Source: Huintestinicola sp050874005
Lineage (GTDB): Bacteria > Bacillota > Clostridia > Oscillospirales > Ruminococcaceae
Assembly (NCBI RefSeq): GCF_050874005.1
Contig: NZ_JBNMJV010000047.1
Span: 1 to 18,011, forward strand
Direction of reading: 5' to 3'
Length of the DNA stretch: 18,011 nucleotides
Shown one piece after another: positions 1 to 6,936 of the stretch. Within the stretch, counting starts at the first letter, position 1, and every line of letters begins with the position of its first letter. The notes under the pieces were generated by a model. The model worked only from the letters and a program-made list of their open reading frames with translations, was not told where the DNA came from and made no database searches. The position numbers were made by a program, and so were the translations under genes.

Positions 1-84
1 CAGAGGGAAAACCTAAAGGGGAGGGGGAAGTCCCGCATTTTTGTTGGGTTTTCTTTTTCCCCCTCCCCTTAGGTTGTCCCTTTG
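1..84. repeat. Imperfect inverted repeat with purine/pyrimidine-rich arms
   Basis: Bases 1-30 and 55-84 are near-perfect reverse complements of each other. The left arm contains the run GGGGAGGGGGAA and the right arm its complement; the arms differ at a few positions and by one base of length. The 24-base spacer would form the loop of a long hairpin. No clear T-tract follows on either strand, so it is not an obvious intrinsic terminator. It may be a dispersed palindromic repeat or the end of a mobile element continuing outside the window. No gene overlaps it. Confidence 0.7.
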
Positions 85-151
85 CATCCCCCACAATTTA
101 ACTGATTTTATCATAAGTCAGTCCTATTCCGCAGGAATTATTACAAAATAA

Positions 152-242
152 ATAGTTCGATGTATTACGATTTGTAATTTTCTTGAACTATCGTTACCGA
201 GCCGTCTGCTTATCGTTCAACACAAACTATAGAACGAACGGC
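152..242. repeat. Two small inverted repeats in the spacer
   Basis: ATAGTTC at 152-158 pairs with GAACTAT at 185-191, enclosing a second stem, ATTAC (164-168) with GTAAT (174-178). A separate stem is formed by TCGTTC (213-218) with GAACGA (232-237), extended by GCCGT (201-205) with ACGGC (238-242). Neither has a T-tract. They lie just beyond the 3' end of the leftward gene ending at 260 and could be RNA 3'-end structures. Nothing else is recognisable in bases 85-259. Confidence 0.4.
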
Positions 243-259
243 TGCAGGCTCAGCCTGCC

Positions 260-946
260 TCAGCCTTCCTGTGAAAGCTGAACCATACCTCTGTCCACGT
301 CCACAATGACCGCAAAGGTGTGAGGGTGATTAAAGCTCAGATTTGTCTCGCATACGTAAATCTCAGCACCCGAAGGCTCCGACCAGAACTCATTGTCGGC
401 ATATACCACTATCGCCTCCATATCGCTTATAGTATACCTGCCGTCATATTCCTCAAGAGGAATGATATACTGAGCTGTTTGTGAGTAACGCTCCGCATAT
501 CCTGCGGCTTTTTCGGGCGATGTCATAAAGCACACGCTGTAATGCCCCGCTCCCTGCAATATGCTCGGCATATAATCAAAACGGTAGCCGCTTTCCACAT
601 CCGGTCTGAAATCGGGAAAAGCCTCCGGCTCCCTGATGTTGCTGTAAAGCCCGATGTATCCCCTCTGAATGGGATATCTCCACAGGGTATCTGAACTGAG
701 AAAGGGCGGGGTGCTGAAAATAAACGCTTCGGCTATCAGAAAGACAAGCGCTCTTGCAAAATAGTCCCTCTTCCGCAGTCCCCTTTTTACGGAAAGGCAT
801 ATCACGCCGCCGATAAGCCCTGCTATAATAAACCTTATATCCCATACAGCAAACATTGCCACAGCACATAGGATAAGAATCACTGCCGAAAGTACAGTCT
901 GGAATTTGCTTATCCTGTGGGTGGTTCTGTCATTTTCATCAGCCAT
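260..946 (-). CDS. Hypothetical membrane protein with a C-terminal soluble domain
   Basis: I do not recognise the family. From the preferred start the protein has 228 residues. A basic N-terminus is followed by two closely spaced hydrophobic stretches (about residues 15-37 and 40-55), a short basic loop (KRGLRKR), and a third hydrophobic stretch (about 64-85). The remaining 140 or so residues are polar, rich in Tyr and acidic residues, and have no motif I know; the topology suggests they face outside, but that is inference. An ATG at 961 opens the frame but has no ribosome binding site, whereas GGGAGAGAA at 951-959 lies just upstream of the ATG at 946, so I chose the latter. The gene follows pyrB on the same strand, after the pyrB terminator. 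No good promoter is visible in between, so low-level read-through is possible. Confidence 0.6.
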   Translation of the reverse strand: MADENDRTTHRISKFQTVLSAVILILCAVAMFAVWDIRFIIAGLIGGVICLSVKRGLRKRDYFARALVFLIAEAFIFSTPPFLSSDTLWRYPIQRGYIGLYSNIREPEAFPDFRPDVESGYRFDYMPSILQGAGHYSVCFMTSPEKAAGYAERYSQTAQYIIPLEEYDGRYTISDMEAIVVYADNEFWSEPSGAEIYVCETNLSFNHPHTFAVIVDVDRGMVQLSQEG

Positions 947-975
947 ACCGTTCTCTCCCATCTGTCAATAAATGT

Positions 976-1007
976 AAAAATCCGCAGAAAGAAGCCCTCT
1001 CTGCGGA
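976..1007 (-). terminator. Intrinsic terminator after pyrB
   Basis: On the minus strand TCCGCAGA (1000-1007) pairs perfectly with TCTGCGGA (981-988) across an 11-base loop and is followed by five T residues (976-980). It lies 13 bases past the pyrB stop codon. Confidence 0.85.
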
Positions 1008-1019
1008 TAAATTTTATTA

Positions 1020-2105
1020 TCAGTTTCCCAGCCTGCGCTCGTCGCAGTATTCGCACTCAAGCATATCTCCCAGACCTCTGAAATACTTGGGAAGATAGCC
1101 CTCCTTGTGAGTAATGCAGTTGGGATTGCCGCAGGCTACGGAAGGATATGTGCTGCCCGTCAGCAGAGGACGGCTCTCGTTGGGATTTTCGAGAATTGTC
1201 ATAATAAGCGCCATTCTCACGTACATACCGTACTTTGCCTGCTTGAAGAACATTGCTCTGGGGTCGTCGTCCACGTCCATAGTTATCTCGTCAACTCTGG
1301 GCAGGGGGTGGAGAACGATGCAGTCGCTCTTAGCTTTGTTAAGCTTCTTCTTGTCAAGAATATATGCGTCCTTGAGGGCAAGATATTCCTCCTCGGAAGC
1401 AAATCTCTCCTTCTGAACACGGGTCATATAGAGCATATCAAGCTCGCCGATAGCGTCCTCAAGAGAGGGATTTTCGGAGAACTGACAGTTTTTCGCCATA
1501 AGGATATCCTTTATGTACTGGGGCATACCAAGCTCCTTGGTGGAAATGAACACAAACTTTATCCCCTTGAAGCTTGAAAGCGCCTTGCACATTGAATGAA
1601 CCGTTCTGCCGTTTTTCAGGTCGCCGCAGAGACCTATGGTAAGGTTTTCAAGTCTGCCCTTTTCTCTGTAAAGAGTGAGCATATCCGTAAGTGTCTGAGT
1701 GGGGTGGAGATGGCTTCCGTCGCCTGCGTTGATAATGGGGCAGTCGGCTGTAAGAGCCGCCGCCTTTGCCGCACCCTCGGAGGGGTGGCGCATAACCATA
1801 ATGTCCGCATAGGAGGACACTATCTTAGTGGTATCCTTCAGGTTTTCTCCCTTTGCCACCGAGGAGGTAGCAGGATTGTCAAATCCGATAATAGTGCCGC
1901 CCAGCCTCAGCATAGCGGTCTGGAAGGACATCTGTGTACGGGTCGACGGCTCATAGAAAAGGGTCGCCATAATTTTTCCGTCGCAGACCTTTGCATATTT
2001 TGCAGGGTCGTCGCATATGTCCGAAGCACGCTTGACAACATTCAGCCACCATTCGCTGCTCATATCGTTGAGATCGATGAGATTTGTAAATCTTGAGTTG
2101 ACCAT
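1020..2105 (-). CDS. pyrB: Aspartate carbamoyltransferase with a C-terminal PyrI-like zinc motif
   Basis: Cytosolic enzyme that condenses carbamoyl phosphate with L-aspartate in the second step of de novo pyrimidine synthesis. The carbamoyl-phosphate loop FYEPSTRTQMSF is at about residues 50-61 and HPLPRVDE at 266-273, both diagnostic of PyrB. The 361-residue protein is about 50 residues longer than a plain catalytic chain such as the 311-residue E. coli PyrB. The extra tail holds C325-X4-C330-X20-C351-X2-C354, with the contexts CGNPNCITH and CEYC. This closely resembles the zinc motif of the regulatory chain PyrI (C-X4-C-X23-C-X2-C), but the allosteric nucleotide-binding domain of PyrI is absent. 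I use the ATG at 2105: AAAGGAA lies 12 bases upstream, and the longer frame to 2198 would run through the promoter. The gene appears to be monocistronic, with its own promoter and terminator. Confidence 0.95.
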   Translation of the reverse strand: MVNSRFTNLIDLNDMSSEWWLNVVKRASDICDDPAKYAKVCDGKIMATLFYEPSTRTQMSFQTAMLRLGGTIIGFDNPATSSVAKGENLKDTTKIVSSYADIMVMRHPSEGAAKAAALTADCPIINAGDGSHLHPTQTLTDMLTLYREKGRLENLTIGLCGDLKNGRTVHSMCKALSSFKGIKFVFISTKELGMPQYIKDILMAKNCQFSENPSLEDAIGELDMLYMTRVQKERFASEEEYLALKDAYILDKKKLNKAKSDCIVLHPLPRVDEITMDVDDDPRAMFFKQAKYGMYVRMALIMTILENPNESRPLLTGSTYPSVACGNPNCITHKEGYLPKYFRGLGDMLECEYCDERRLGN

Positions 2106-2126
2106 TTTAAGATACCATTCCTTTCG

Positions 2127-2148
2127 GGATCTCCCACAGGGGATATCC
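2127..2148 (-). other. Hairpin in the pyrB 5' untranslated region
   Basis: On the minus strand GGATATCCC pairs with GGGAGATCC at eight of nine positions around a CTGT loop. It sits directly upstream of the pyrB ribosome binding site (AAAGGAA, 2118-2124). It could influence translation or mRNA stability. I do not see a PyrR-type binding sequence, so a link to pyrimidine control is unsupported. Confidence 0.4.
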
Positions 2149-2169
2149 GACAAAATTATCTTTCTTTCT

Positions 2170-2198
2170 ATTTTATCACACCCGAAAAAAATAATCAA
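2170..2198 (-). promoter_or_regulatory. Promoter of pyrB
   Basis: The -35 box TTGATT (2193-2198) and -10 box TAAAAT (2170-2175) are separated by exactly 17 bases, with TG one base before the -10 box. The predicted start near 2163 leaves a leader of about 58 bases. Confidence 0.8.
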
Positions 2199-2238
2199 TC
2201 CCTGAGAAAAAAATTTTTGACCCTATCCATATTATTTT

Positions 2239-2283
2239 AGAATAAAATCATAACTCAGGCAGATATGCATTATAATTTATTCT
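2239..2283 (-). other. AT-rich inverted repeat after the Nudix gene
   Basis: AGAATAAA on the minus strand (2276-2283) pairs with TTTATTCT (2239-2246), starting right after the Nudix stop codon. The stem is AT-rich and no clean T-tract follows, so it is at best a weak terminator for the exporter operon. Confidence 0.3.
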
Positions 2284-2817
2284 TTAAAAACCGCACTTCT
2301 CCCGAAGCAGCTCGATTTCCTTGATATTAAGCGGCTCATCATCGTCCATTGCCAGCCGCAGACATTCATCAAACGTGTAAAGTCCCACCTCGGATATCTC
2401 CGACTGCTGCACTTTTATCCGGGACAGCTCAAAATTTCCCGTAAAAAGGTACACGAAGGCAAGCTCCCTGTCGTCAAATATCTCCCCGTAAAACTCCTTC
2501 ACATAATGCCTGCCTATCTTTCCAAGAAGCTCAAGCTCGGAGGGTTCAGCCTTTATGCCAAGCTCCTCGTAAAGCTCTCTTACAGCAGAATAAAGCGGCT
2601 CCTCCCCTGCCGAAATATGCCCTGCCGAGGAGATGTCAAGCCGCCCGGGAAAGCTGTCCTTATGGGGGCTTCGCCTTTGAAGCAGCACCCTTCCCTCCTT
2701 AATGAGCCAGATGTGGGCTGTCCTGTGATAAAGCCCGTTTTTATGGACATAGGAACGGGGTGCGGTCTCCCCCGTTACATTGCCGTTTTCATCGAGAATG
2801 TCAAATAGTTCTTCCAT
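2284..2817 (-). CDS. Nudix hydrolase, isopentenyl-diphosphate isomerase-like
   Basis: The 177-residue protein carries a complete Nudix box at residues 66-88: G66-X5-E72-X7-R80-E81-L-x-E84-E85-L-G87-I88. This motif binds Mg2+ and hydrolyses nucleoside-diphosphate-linked or other diphosphate substrates. The N-terminus (FDILDENGNVTG, then a His-containing strand and LLQRRSPHKDSFPG) is typical of the subgroup related to isopentenyl-diphosphate isomerase, often annotated as YfcD-like. The substrate cannot be told from sequence. It begins 18 bases after the stop of the second ABC gene on the same strand, so it is probably the last gene of the exporter operon. GGTGGA, six bases upstream of the ATG, is a plausible ribosome binding site. 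Confidence 0.88.
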   Translation of the reverse strand: MEELFDILDENGNVTGETAPRSYVHKNGLYHRTAHIWLIKEGRVLLQRRSPHKDSFPGRLDISSAGHISAGEEPLYSAVRELYEELGIKAEPSELELLGKIGRHYVKEFYGEIFDDRELAFVYLFTGNFELSRIKVQQSEISEVGLYTFDECLRLAMDDDEPLNIKEIELLREKCGF

Positions 2818-2835
2818 TTGAGTCCACCGCTTTTC

Positions 2836-4629
2836 TTATACGTAATACTGCGCCTGCGCCTTAAACATTTCCGCATAAATTCCATCGGGTTTATGAACAA
2901 GCTCGTCGTGAGTGCCGTACTCCTTCACCGTACCCTCCGAGAAAACCGCTATATTATCACAGAATTTGCAGGAGGAAAGACGGTGGGAAATGTACACCGC
3001 TGTTTTTCCCCCCACAAGGCTGTCAAACTGACGGTATATCTCGTATTCAGCCACAGGGTCAAGCGCAGCTGTAGGCTCGTCAAGGATTATGACGGGAGCG
3101 TCCTTGTAAAGCGCACGGGCAATAGCCATTTTCTGCTGCTCGCCTCCCGAAAGCTCCACGCCTTCCTTGTCAAACTGCTTGAACATCATAGTGTCCCTTC
3201 CCTTGGGGAGAGAATTTATCTTTTTAAGGATACCCGTTTTTTCAAAAAGTCCGTCAACCTCCTCGTCCGAATTTTCATCGTCCTGCCCCAGCAGGATATT
3301 GTCCTTTGCCGAGAAAGCAAGGAGCCTGAAATCCTGAAACACAACGGAAAACAGCTTCATATATTCATCGTAATCATACTCTCTGATGTTCACACCGTCT
3401 AAAAGTATCTCGCCGCTTTCAACATCGTAAAGCCTGCAAAGGAGCTTGATGAACGTTGTCTTTCCTGCGCCGTTGAGTCCCACTACAGACAGTTTTTCAC
3501 CTGCTTTAAGCTTTATGGAAACGTCCTTTAATACGGATACTCCTGTGTGAGGATATGAAAAGCTTACGTTTTTAAATTCTATCTCGTGACCCGATTTAAG
3601 TTTTTCGATTTTTCTGTCACCCTTCTCCATAGCAGGGGGATAGTCCATAAAGCGGATTATCTCGTACATATAGCTGCTGCGCTTGACAATGTCCTGCACG
3701 CCCAGTATCACCGCCTGCAAAGAGGAGTGAAGCGTTCCGCCGGCGCTCAGCATCTGTGAGAATGTACCGATGGTTATTTTCCCCGTAATGGCAAGTACGC
3801 CGAGATAAAGATATGTGCCGAAATCACGAAGGACATTTACGATAACGTCAAGGATATTGAGAGGGAATTTCAGCCTGTTTATATTCTCCCAGTAATCCGA
3901 AAGTCTTTTTATCTGCTGAGAGGTCTTTTCAAGCATCATTCCTGCGGCGCTGTAAAGCCTTACGTCCTTGCCGTATCTGAAATCCTCCATCTCCCAGCAG
4001 ATGTGGCCGAAAATTCGGTTTATCCCCGAAAGCTCGGTGAAATTCTTTATGTCGATATCGTTCTTTCTTGCGTTTATAATAGCCGACAGGGTGAGCAGAA
4101 CGCCGATGATTATGAGCAGGACGGGAGCGTTTATGATAAGCACCGCAATAACACCGGCTATTTTTATTCCGTTTGAAATTATAGTAAAGAATGCGTTTGC
4201 GATATTGTGAGTGCCCCCCGACCACTGTATGCCGTCTCTTGCCTTTTTTATGCGGTCAAGAGCGTGCTTGTCTTCGGTAAGGGAGAAATCTATCTCCATA
4301 CATCTTGCGGATATTTCCATACTTGATGCATTCAGAAACATATCCTCGCACTTGGCAAGATGAATGGAAATAATGCTGTTTGCCCCCTGGAGCAGAATGG
4401 TGAGCACCGACATTATGAGAAAATAGGTAATTATCAGGCTCACGTTTTTCTCCTCTGCCGTCAGAGCGTCAACGGCAAGAGGCAGGAAGATAAGCTCCGC
4501 AAAGGGTGCTGCCGCCCCGATGATAACATTCAGAACGGACAGGGGCAGATATGATCTTTTATACTGCTTTATCTGTCTGAAACAATATTTTAACGACTCC
4601 CTTGTGGGGGAAATTTTTTTGTCTTTCAA
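2836..4629 (-). CDS. ABC exporter half-transporter (permease-ATPase fusion), second of a pair
   Basis: From the TTG at 4629 the protein has 597 residues: an N-terminal ABC-exporter membrane domain (about residues 20-330, with hydrophobic stretches near 27-50, 65-90, 145-185 and 265-320) and a C-terminal ATPase. The Walker A motif GLNGAGKT is at 384-391, the signature LSGGEQQ at 493-499, Walker B VIILDE ends with the catalytic Glu518, and the switch His is near 549. An open frame extends to an ATG at 4734, inside the preceding gene, but AAGGAGGG (4637-4644) lies seven bases before the TTG, so the TTG is the far better start and leaves a 16-base gap to the preceding stop. The Walker A form and the FQDF motif resemble NisT-type lanthipeptide exporters. 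There is no C39 peptidase domain. The likely partner is the adjacent half-transporter; the substrate is unknown. Confidence 0.92.
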   Translation of the reverse strand: MKDKKISPTRESLKYCFRQIKQYKRSYLPLSVLNVIIGAAAPFAELIFLPLAVDALTAEEKNVSLIITYFLIMSVLTILLQGANSIISIHLAKCEDMFLNASSMEISARCMEIDFSLTEDKHALDRIKKARDGIQWSGGTHNIANAFFTIISNGIKIAGVIAVLIINAPVLLIIIGVLLTLSAIINARKNDIDIKNFTELSGINRIFGHICWEMEDFRYGKDVRLYSAAGMMLEKTSQQIKRLSDYWENINRLKFPLNILDVIVNVLRDFGTYLYLGVLAITGKITIGTFSQMLSAGGTLHSSLQAVILGVQDIVKRSSYMYEIIRFMDYPPAMEKGDRKIEKLKSGHEIEFKNVSFSYPHTGVSVLKDVSIKLKAGEKLSVVGLNGAGKTTFIKLLCRLYDVESGEILLDGVNIREYDYDEYMKLFSVVFQDFRLLAFSAKDNILLGQDDENSDEEVDGLFEKTGILKKINSLPKGRDTMMFKQFDKEGVELSGGEQQKMAIARALYKDAPVIILDEPTAALDPVAEYEIYRQFDSLVGGKTAVYISHRLSSCKFCDNIAVFSEGTVKEYGTHDELVHKPDGIYAEMFKAQAQYYV

Positions 4630-4645
4630 GATTTGTCCCTCCTTA

Positions 4646-6532
4646 TCAGGTCGTAGGGGCAGCTTCGGGAGCGGTTTCAAAAATGTCCTTGTCCTCCACG
4701 TAATACTGCGCCTGTACACGGAACATTTCCGCATAATCGCCGTTTTTCTCCATAAGCTCTTCGTGAGTGCCAGTTTCGGTCATCTCGCCGTCCTTGAACA
4801 TTGCCACCCTGTCACAGAAGCGTGTGGAGGACAGACGATGGGAGATGTAAACGGCGGTGCGGTTTCCAACAAGTCCGTTAAAGCTCTTGTAAAGCCTGTA
4901 TTCCGCCAGGGCATCAAGGGCGGCGGTAGGCTCGTCAAGGACAATTACCTCGCTGCCCTTGTATAACGCCCTCGCCAGAGCAAGCTTCTGCTTTTCTCCG
5001 CCCGACAGGTCAACTCCGTCGTCGTAAAGCACCTTTAAAAGCTCGGTGTCAATACCCTTTTCAAGGCTGTCCATCTTTTCCCCAAGCCCTGCCGCACGGA
5101 TATCCTCTTCTGCCTTTGCCCTGTCGGTCTCGGCGGGAGCTTTCATAGAAACGTTTTCCGCCATAGGACAGGCAAAGACCGTCACGTCCTGAAATGCGGG
5201 AGAAAAAATATTGTAATATTCTTCTCTGCTGAATCTGCGGATATCAATGCCGTTCATAAGTATGCGTCCCTCGGTGACATCGTAGAGACGGAGCAGCAGC
5301 TTTATAAACGTGCTTTTTCCTGCGCCGTTAAGTCCCACCACCGCAAGCTTTTCTCCTGCGCCGATGGTGATGTTTACATTTTTAAGTGCGTATTTGTCCT
5401 GCCCCTTGTACTTAAAGGAAACGTTCTCAAAAGTGAAAACGTATTTGTCCGCTTTGGGAATGGGAATGGTGTCCTTTTCGCTGTCGGTCGGGATATCCAT
5501 AAAGCTGCGGTAATCATCGGTGTGTGCGCTTCTTTCTCTGAGAGCGGACAGACCCATAAGTATCTCGTTTATCGCCATTGAGAAGGCTCCCGAGCTTGCA
5601 AGATAAAGGGAGAAATTACCGATGGTAAGATCTTTGAAGATAACGCCGTAAACGAGCCAGCCTGTGATGATAAGCTGTCTTACAAGAGAAATGCCGTGAG
5701 CGAAAATTGAGTTATATATCCAGTACTGACGGGACTTTACCCAATGACGAAGCTCCTCGTCATAGACCTCTTTCTGCTTTTTGGCAAGAAAATTTTTCAT
5801 TCCGAAAAGCCTTATGTCTTTTGCGTAGGAGAAATCGGTGGTGACAGTCTCCATATACTCAAGCTTGCGCCAATGGGGCATCATTGCGTCCCACATTTCC
5901 TTTTTGTCCTTTTTGCGTATGTATTCAAAATACAAAAACTGAACATAGGACAAAACGGCTATAACAACGATTATAAGCGGGTCAAAGCTTGACATAATGA
6001 CGATGGAGGTGATGACGGATATTATCTGCGTGAGCATTACCTGCATATAGGTCATCATTCCCTGAACGCCCTGCCAGTCACCTGCCGTGGCACGCTTTGC
6101 TTTCTGAAGTCTGTCGAGCATTTCGGGAGTCTCCAGGGCTTCGTAATCCATACCAAGAGTTTTAGCGATACGCTCCTTGATTATCATTAGTCTTATGTAG
6201 GTAAAGCCCACCCCCGTTTTCGCCGATGAGACGGTGTTCAGCCACATAAAGAAAAGCTCGATAAGAGTAGTGAGGGTCACAAGCTTTAAAAGTGGCAGGA
6301 TATCTCCGCCGCCTGCGCTTGTCTGTATCATATCAATGACAAGCTTTCCGATAAAGCTCCATATGTATGACATTGAAGCCGCCGCAACGGCTCCGGTTAT
6401 CATAAAGAAGATAAGGGATTTGCGGTATTTGACGAACCTGCTCAGGATATAGCGGCAGTTGCTCATAACGCCGTAATCCTTGTGAAGCTCGTCTGTCTGT
6501 TCCTTCTGTTCGGGTGGTGTGAAAATACTCAA
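4646..6532 (-). CDS. ABC exporter half-transporter (permease-ATPase fusion), first of a pair
   Basis: The 628-residue protein has a membrane domain (about residues 38-330; hydrophobic stretches near 40-62, 82-100, 165-205 and 275-300) and an ATPase with Walker A GLNGAGKS at 400-407, signature LSGGEKQ at 509-515, Walker B VIVLDE with catalytic Glu534, and switch His565. It starts at TTG 6532, with AAAGGAGG (6540-6547) seven bases upstream. Both members of this pair keep the catalytic Glu and a canonical signature, unlike many heterodimeric drug exporters in which one site is degenerate. The short tail ends in an Ala/Pro/Thr-rich stretch. The gene lies directly behind an intrinsic terminator that ends the leader transcript, so expression probably depends on read-through. 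Multidrug or peptide export are both reasonable guesses. Confidence 0.93.
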   Translation of the reverse strand: MSIFTPPEQKEQTDELHKDYGVMSNCRYILSRFVKYRKSLIFFMITGAVAAASMSYIWSFIGKLVIDMIQTSAGGGDILPLLKLVTLTTLIELFFMWLNTVSSAKTGVGFTYIRLMIIKERIAKTLGMDYEALETPEMLDRLQKAKRATAGDWQGVQGMMTYMQVMLTQIISVITSIVIMSSFDPLIIVVIAVLSYVQFLYFEYIRKKDKKEMWDAMMPHWRKLEYMETVTTDFSYAKDIRLFGMKNFLAKKQKEVYDEELRHWVKSRQYWIYNSIFAHGISLVRQLIITGWLVYGVIFKDLTIGNFSLYLASSGAFSMAINEILMGLSALRERSAHTDDYRSFMDIPTDSEKDTIPIPKADKYVFTFENVSFKYKGQDKYALKNVNITIGAGEKLAVVGLNGAGKSTFIKLLLRLYDVTEGRILMNGIDIRRFSREEYYNIFSPAFQDVTVFACPMAENVSMKAPAETDRAKAEEDIRAAGLGEKMDSLEKGIDTELLKVLYDDGVDLSGGEKQKLALARALYKGSEVIVLDEPTAALDALAEYRLYKSFNGLVGNRTAVYISHRLSSTRFCDRVAMFKDGEMTETGTHEELMEKNGDYAEMFRVQAQYYVEDKDIFETAPEAAPTT

Positions 6533-6558
6533 TGCTGTTCCTCCTTTTGCAAATTGAC

Positions 6559-6599
6559 AAAAAAAAATCCCCTGCTATACCGGTCGGCATAACAGGGGG
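6559..6599 (-). terminator. Strong intrinsic terminator between the leader ORF and the ABC genes
   Basis: On the minus strand CCCCTGTTATGCCG pairs with CGGTATAGCAGGGG along 13-14 positions, including two G-T pairs, with a very tight loop, and is followed by nine consecutive T residues (6559-6567). The ribosome binding site of the first ABC gene starts about ten bases beyond the T-tract. Its position between a promoter with a leader ORF and the exporter genes is that of an attenuator. Confidence 0.92.
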
Positions 6600-6674
6600 C
6601 AGTCTAAATATATCCGCTCTGTCCTGATCTAAACGCTGAGGACGGGCGGCATATCTGTACCTGTGGAAATGCCG
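6585..6674 (-). promoter_or_regulatory. Candidate antiterminator overlapping the leader ORF
   Basis: Inside the leader ORF (minus strand, 6674 to 6660) CGGCAT, four bases and ACAGG can pair with CCTGT, one base and ATGCCG (6595 to 6585), which is the left arm of the terminator. This gives 11 base pairs around an asymmetric bulge. A second stem (6610-6654: ATAT, CCGC and GTCCT with AGGAC, GCGG and ATAT) is nested inside this pairing and holds the leader stop codon in its loop. A ribosome covering codons 14-19 would block the antiterminator; a ribosome stalled earlier would leave it free. The base pairs are visible in the sequence; the regulatory reading is inference. Confidence 0.6.
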
Positions 6675-6715
6675 TTTCTTTCCGATATGATGTATCTGAT
6701 AATATGTACGAACAT
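6629..6715 (-). CDS. 28-residue leader peptide ahead of the ABC exporter operon
   Basis: ATG at 6715 is preceded by AAAGGAGG (6724-6731) with an ideal spacing of eight bases and lies about 30 bases from the start predicted for a near-consensus promoter. The 28 codons end at TAG (6629-6631). The peptide begins MFVHIIRYIISERNG and ends TDMPPVLSV: a short hydrophobic/aromatic N-terminal half, a polar middle and a Pro-Pro pair near the end. It has no Cys and no double-Gly cleavage site. A terminator follows, then the exporter genes. The layout matches leader peptides that control ABC transporter genes by ribosome stalling, such as BmrB ahead of bmrCD in Bacillus subtilis; sequence relatedness to BmrB is not claimed. 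It could instead be a small exported peptide. No peptide-modifying enzyme is nearby. Confidence 0.72.
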   Translation of the reverse strand: MFVHIIRYIISERNGISTGTDMPPVLSV

Positions 6716-6751
6716 ACTGCCCGCCTCCTTTCCGTAAAATAATATGCTCAA

Positions 6752-6780
6752 AGTATAGCACGTAATTTCTTTGCTGTCAA
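6752..6780 (-). promoter_or_regulatory. Strong promoter of the leader ORF / ABC exporter / Nudix operon
   Basis: Perfect -35 box TTGACA (6775-6780), 17-base spacer, -10 box TATACT (6752-6757), with TG one base before the -10 box. The transcription start is predicted near 6745. Confidence 0.9.
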
Positions 6781-6835
6781 GAGCTTTTGGAAAATTTTAT
6801 AAAATAATTTTGTATGCCGGCAGAAAATCGAAACA

Positions 6836-6859
6836 AATTTATATAAAAATTTATATAAA
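6836..6859. repeat. Two tandem copies of a 12-base AT-rich unit
   Basis: AATTTATATAAA occurs twice in exact tandem (6836-6847 and 6848-6859), between the divergent promoters of the exporter operon and ackA. The rest of 6781-6936 is AT-rich and holds nothing else I can identify. The tandem could be an AT-rich upstream activating region or a protein-binding site. Confidence 0.5.
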
Positions 6860-6936
6860 ACTATAAAAACATCGTTCACATTCCCGGAAAACAATAAAAA
6901 AATCAAAAAATTGTCGTAAAAATGCCTTTCTGCCTC

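Noticed and set aside
2106..2163. PyrR-type attenuator in the pyrB leader
   Set aside because: A hairpin is present, but there is no PyrR-binding consensus, no terminator/antiterminator pair and no pyrR nearby.
4630..4734. Longer N-terminus for the second ABC protein
   Set aside because: It would overlap the preceding gene by about 90 bases; the TTG at 4629 has an ideal ribosome binding site and the extra residues look unlike an exporter N-terminus.
6333..6761. 142-codon minus-strand frame overlapping the leader, terminator and start of the first ABC gene
   Set aside because: It begins upstream of the predicted transcription start, crosses the strong terminator and overlaps the ABC gene in another frame; the product is basic and low in complexity.
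6836..6859. CRISPR-like repeat
   Set aside because: Only two adjacent 12-base AT-rich units with no spacer between them; no array and no cas genes in the window.
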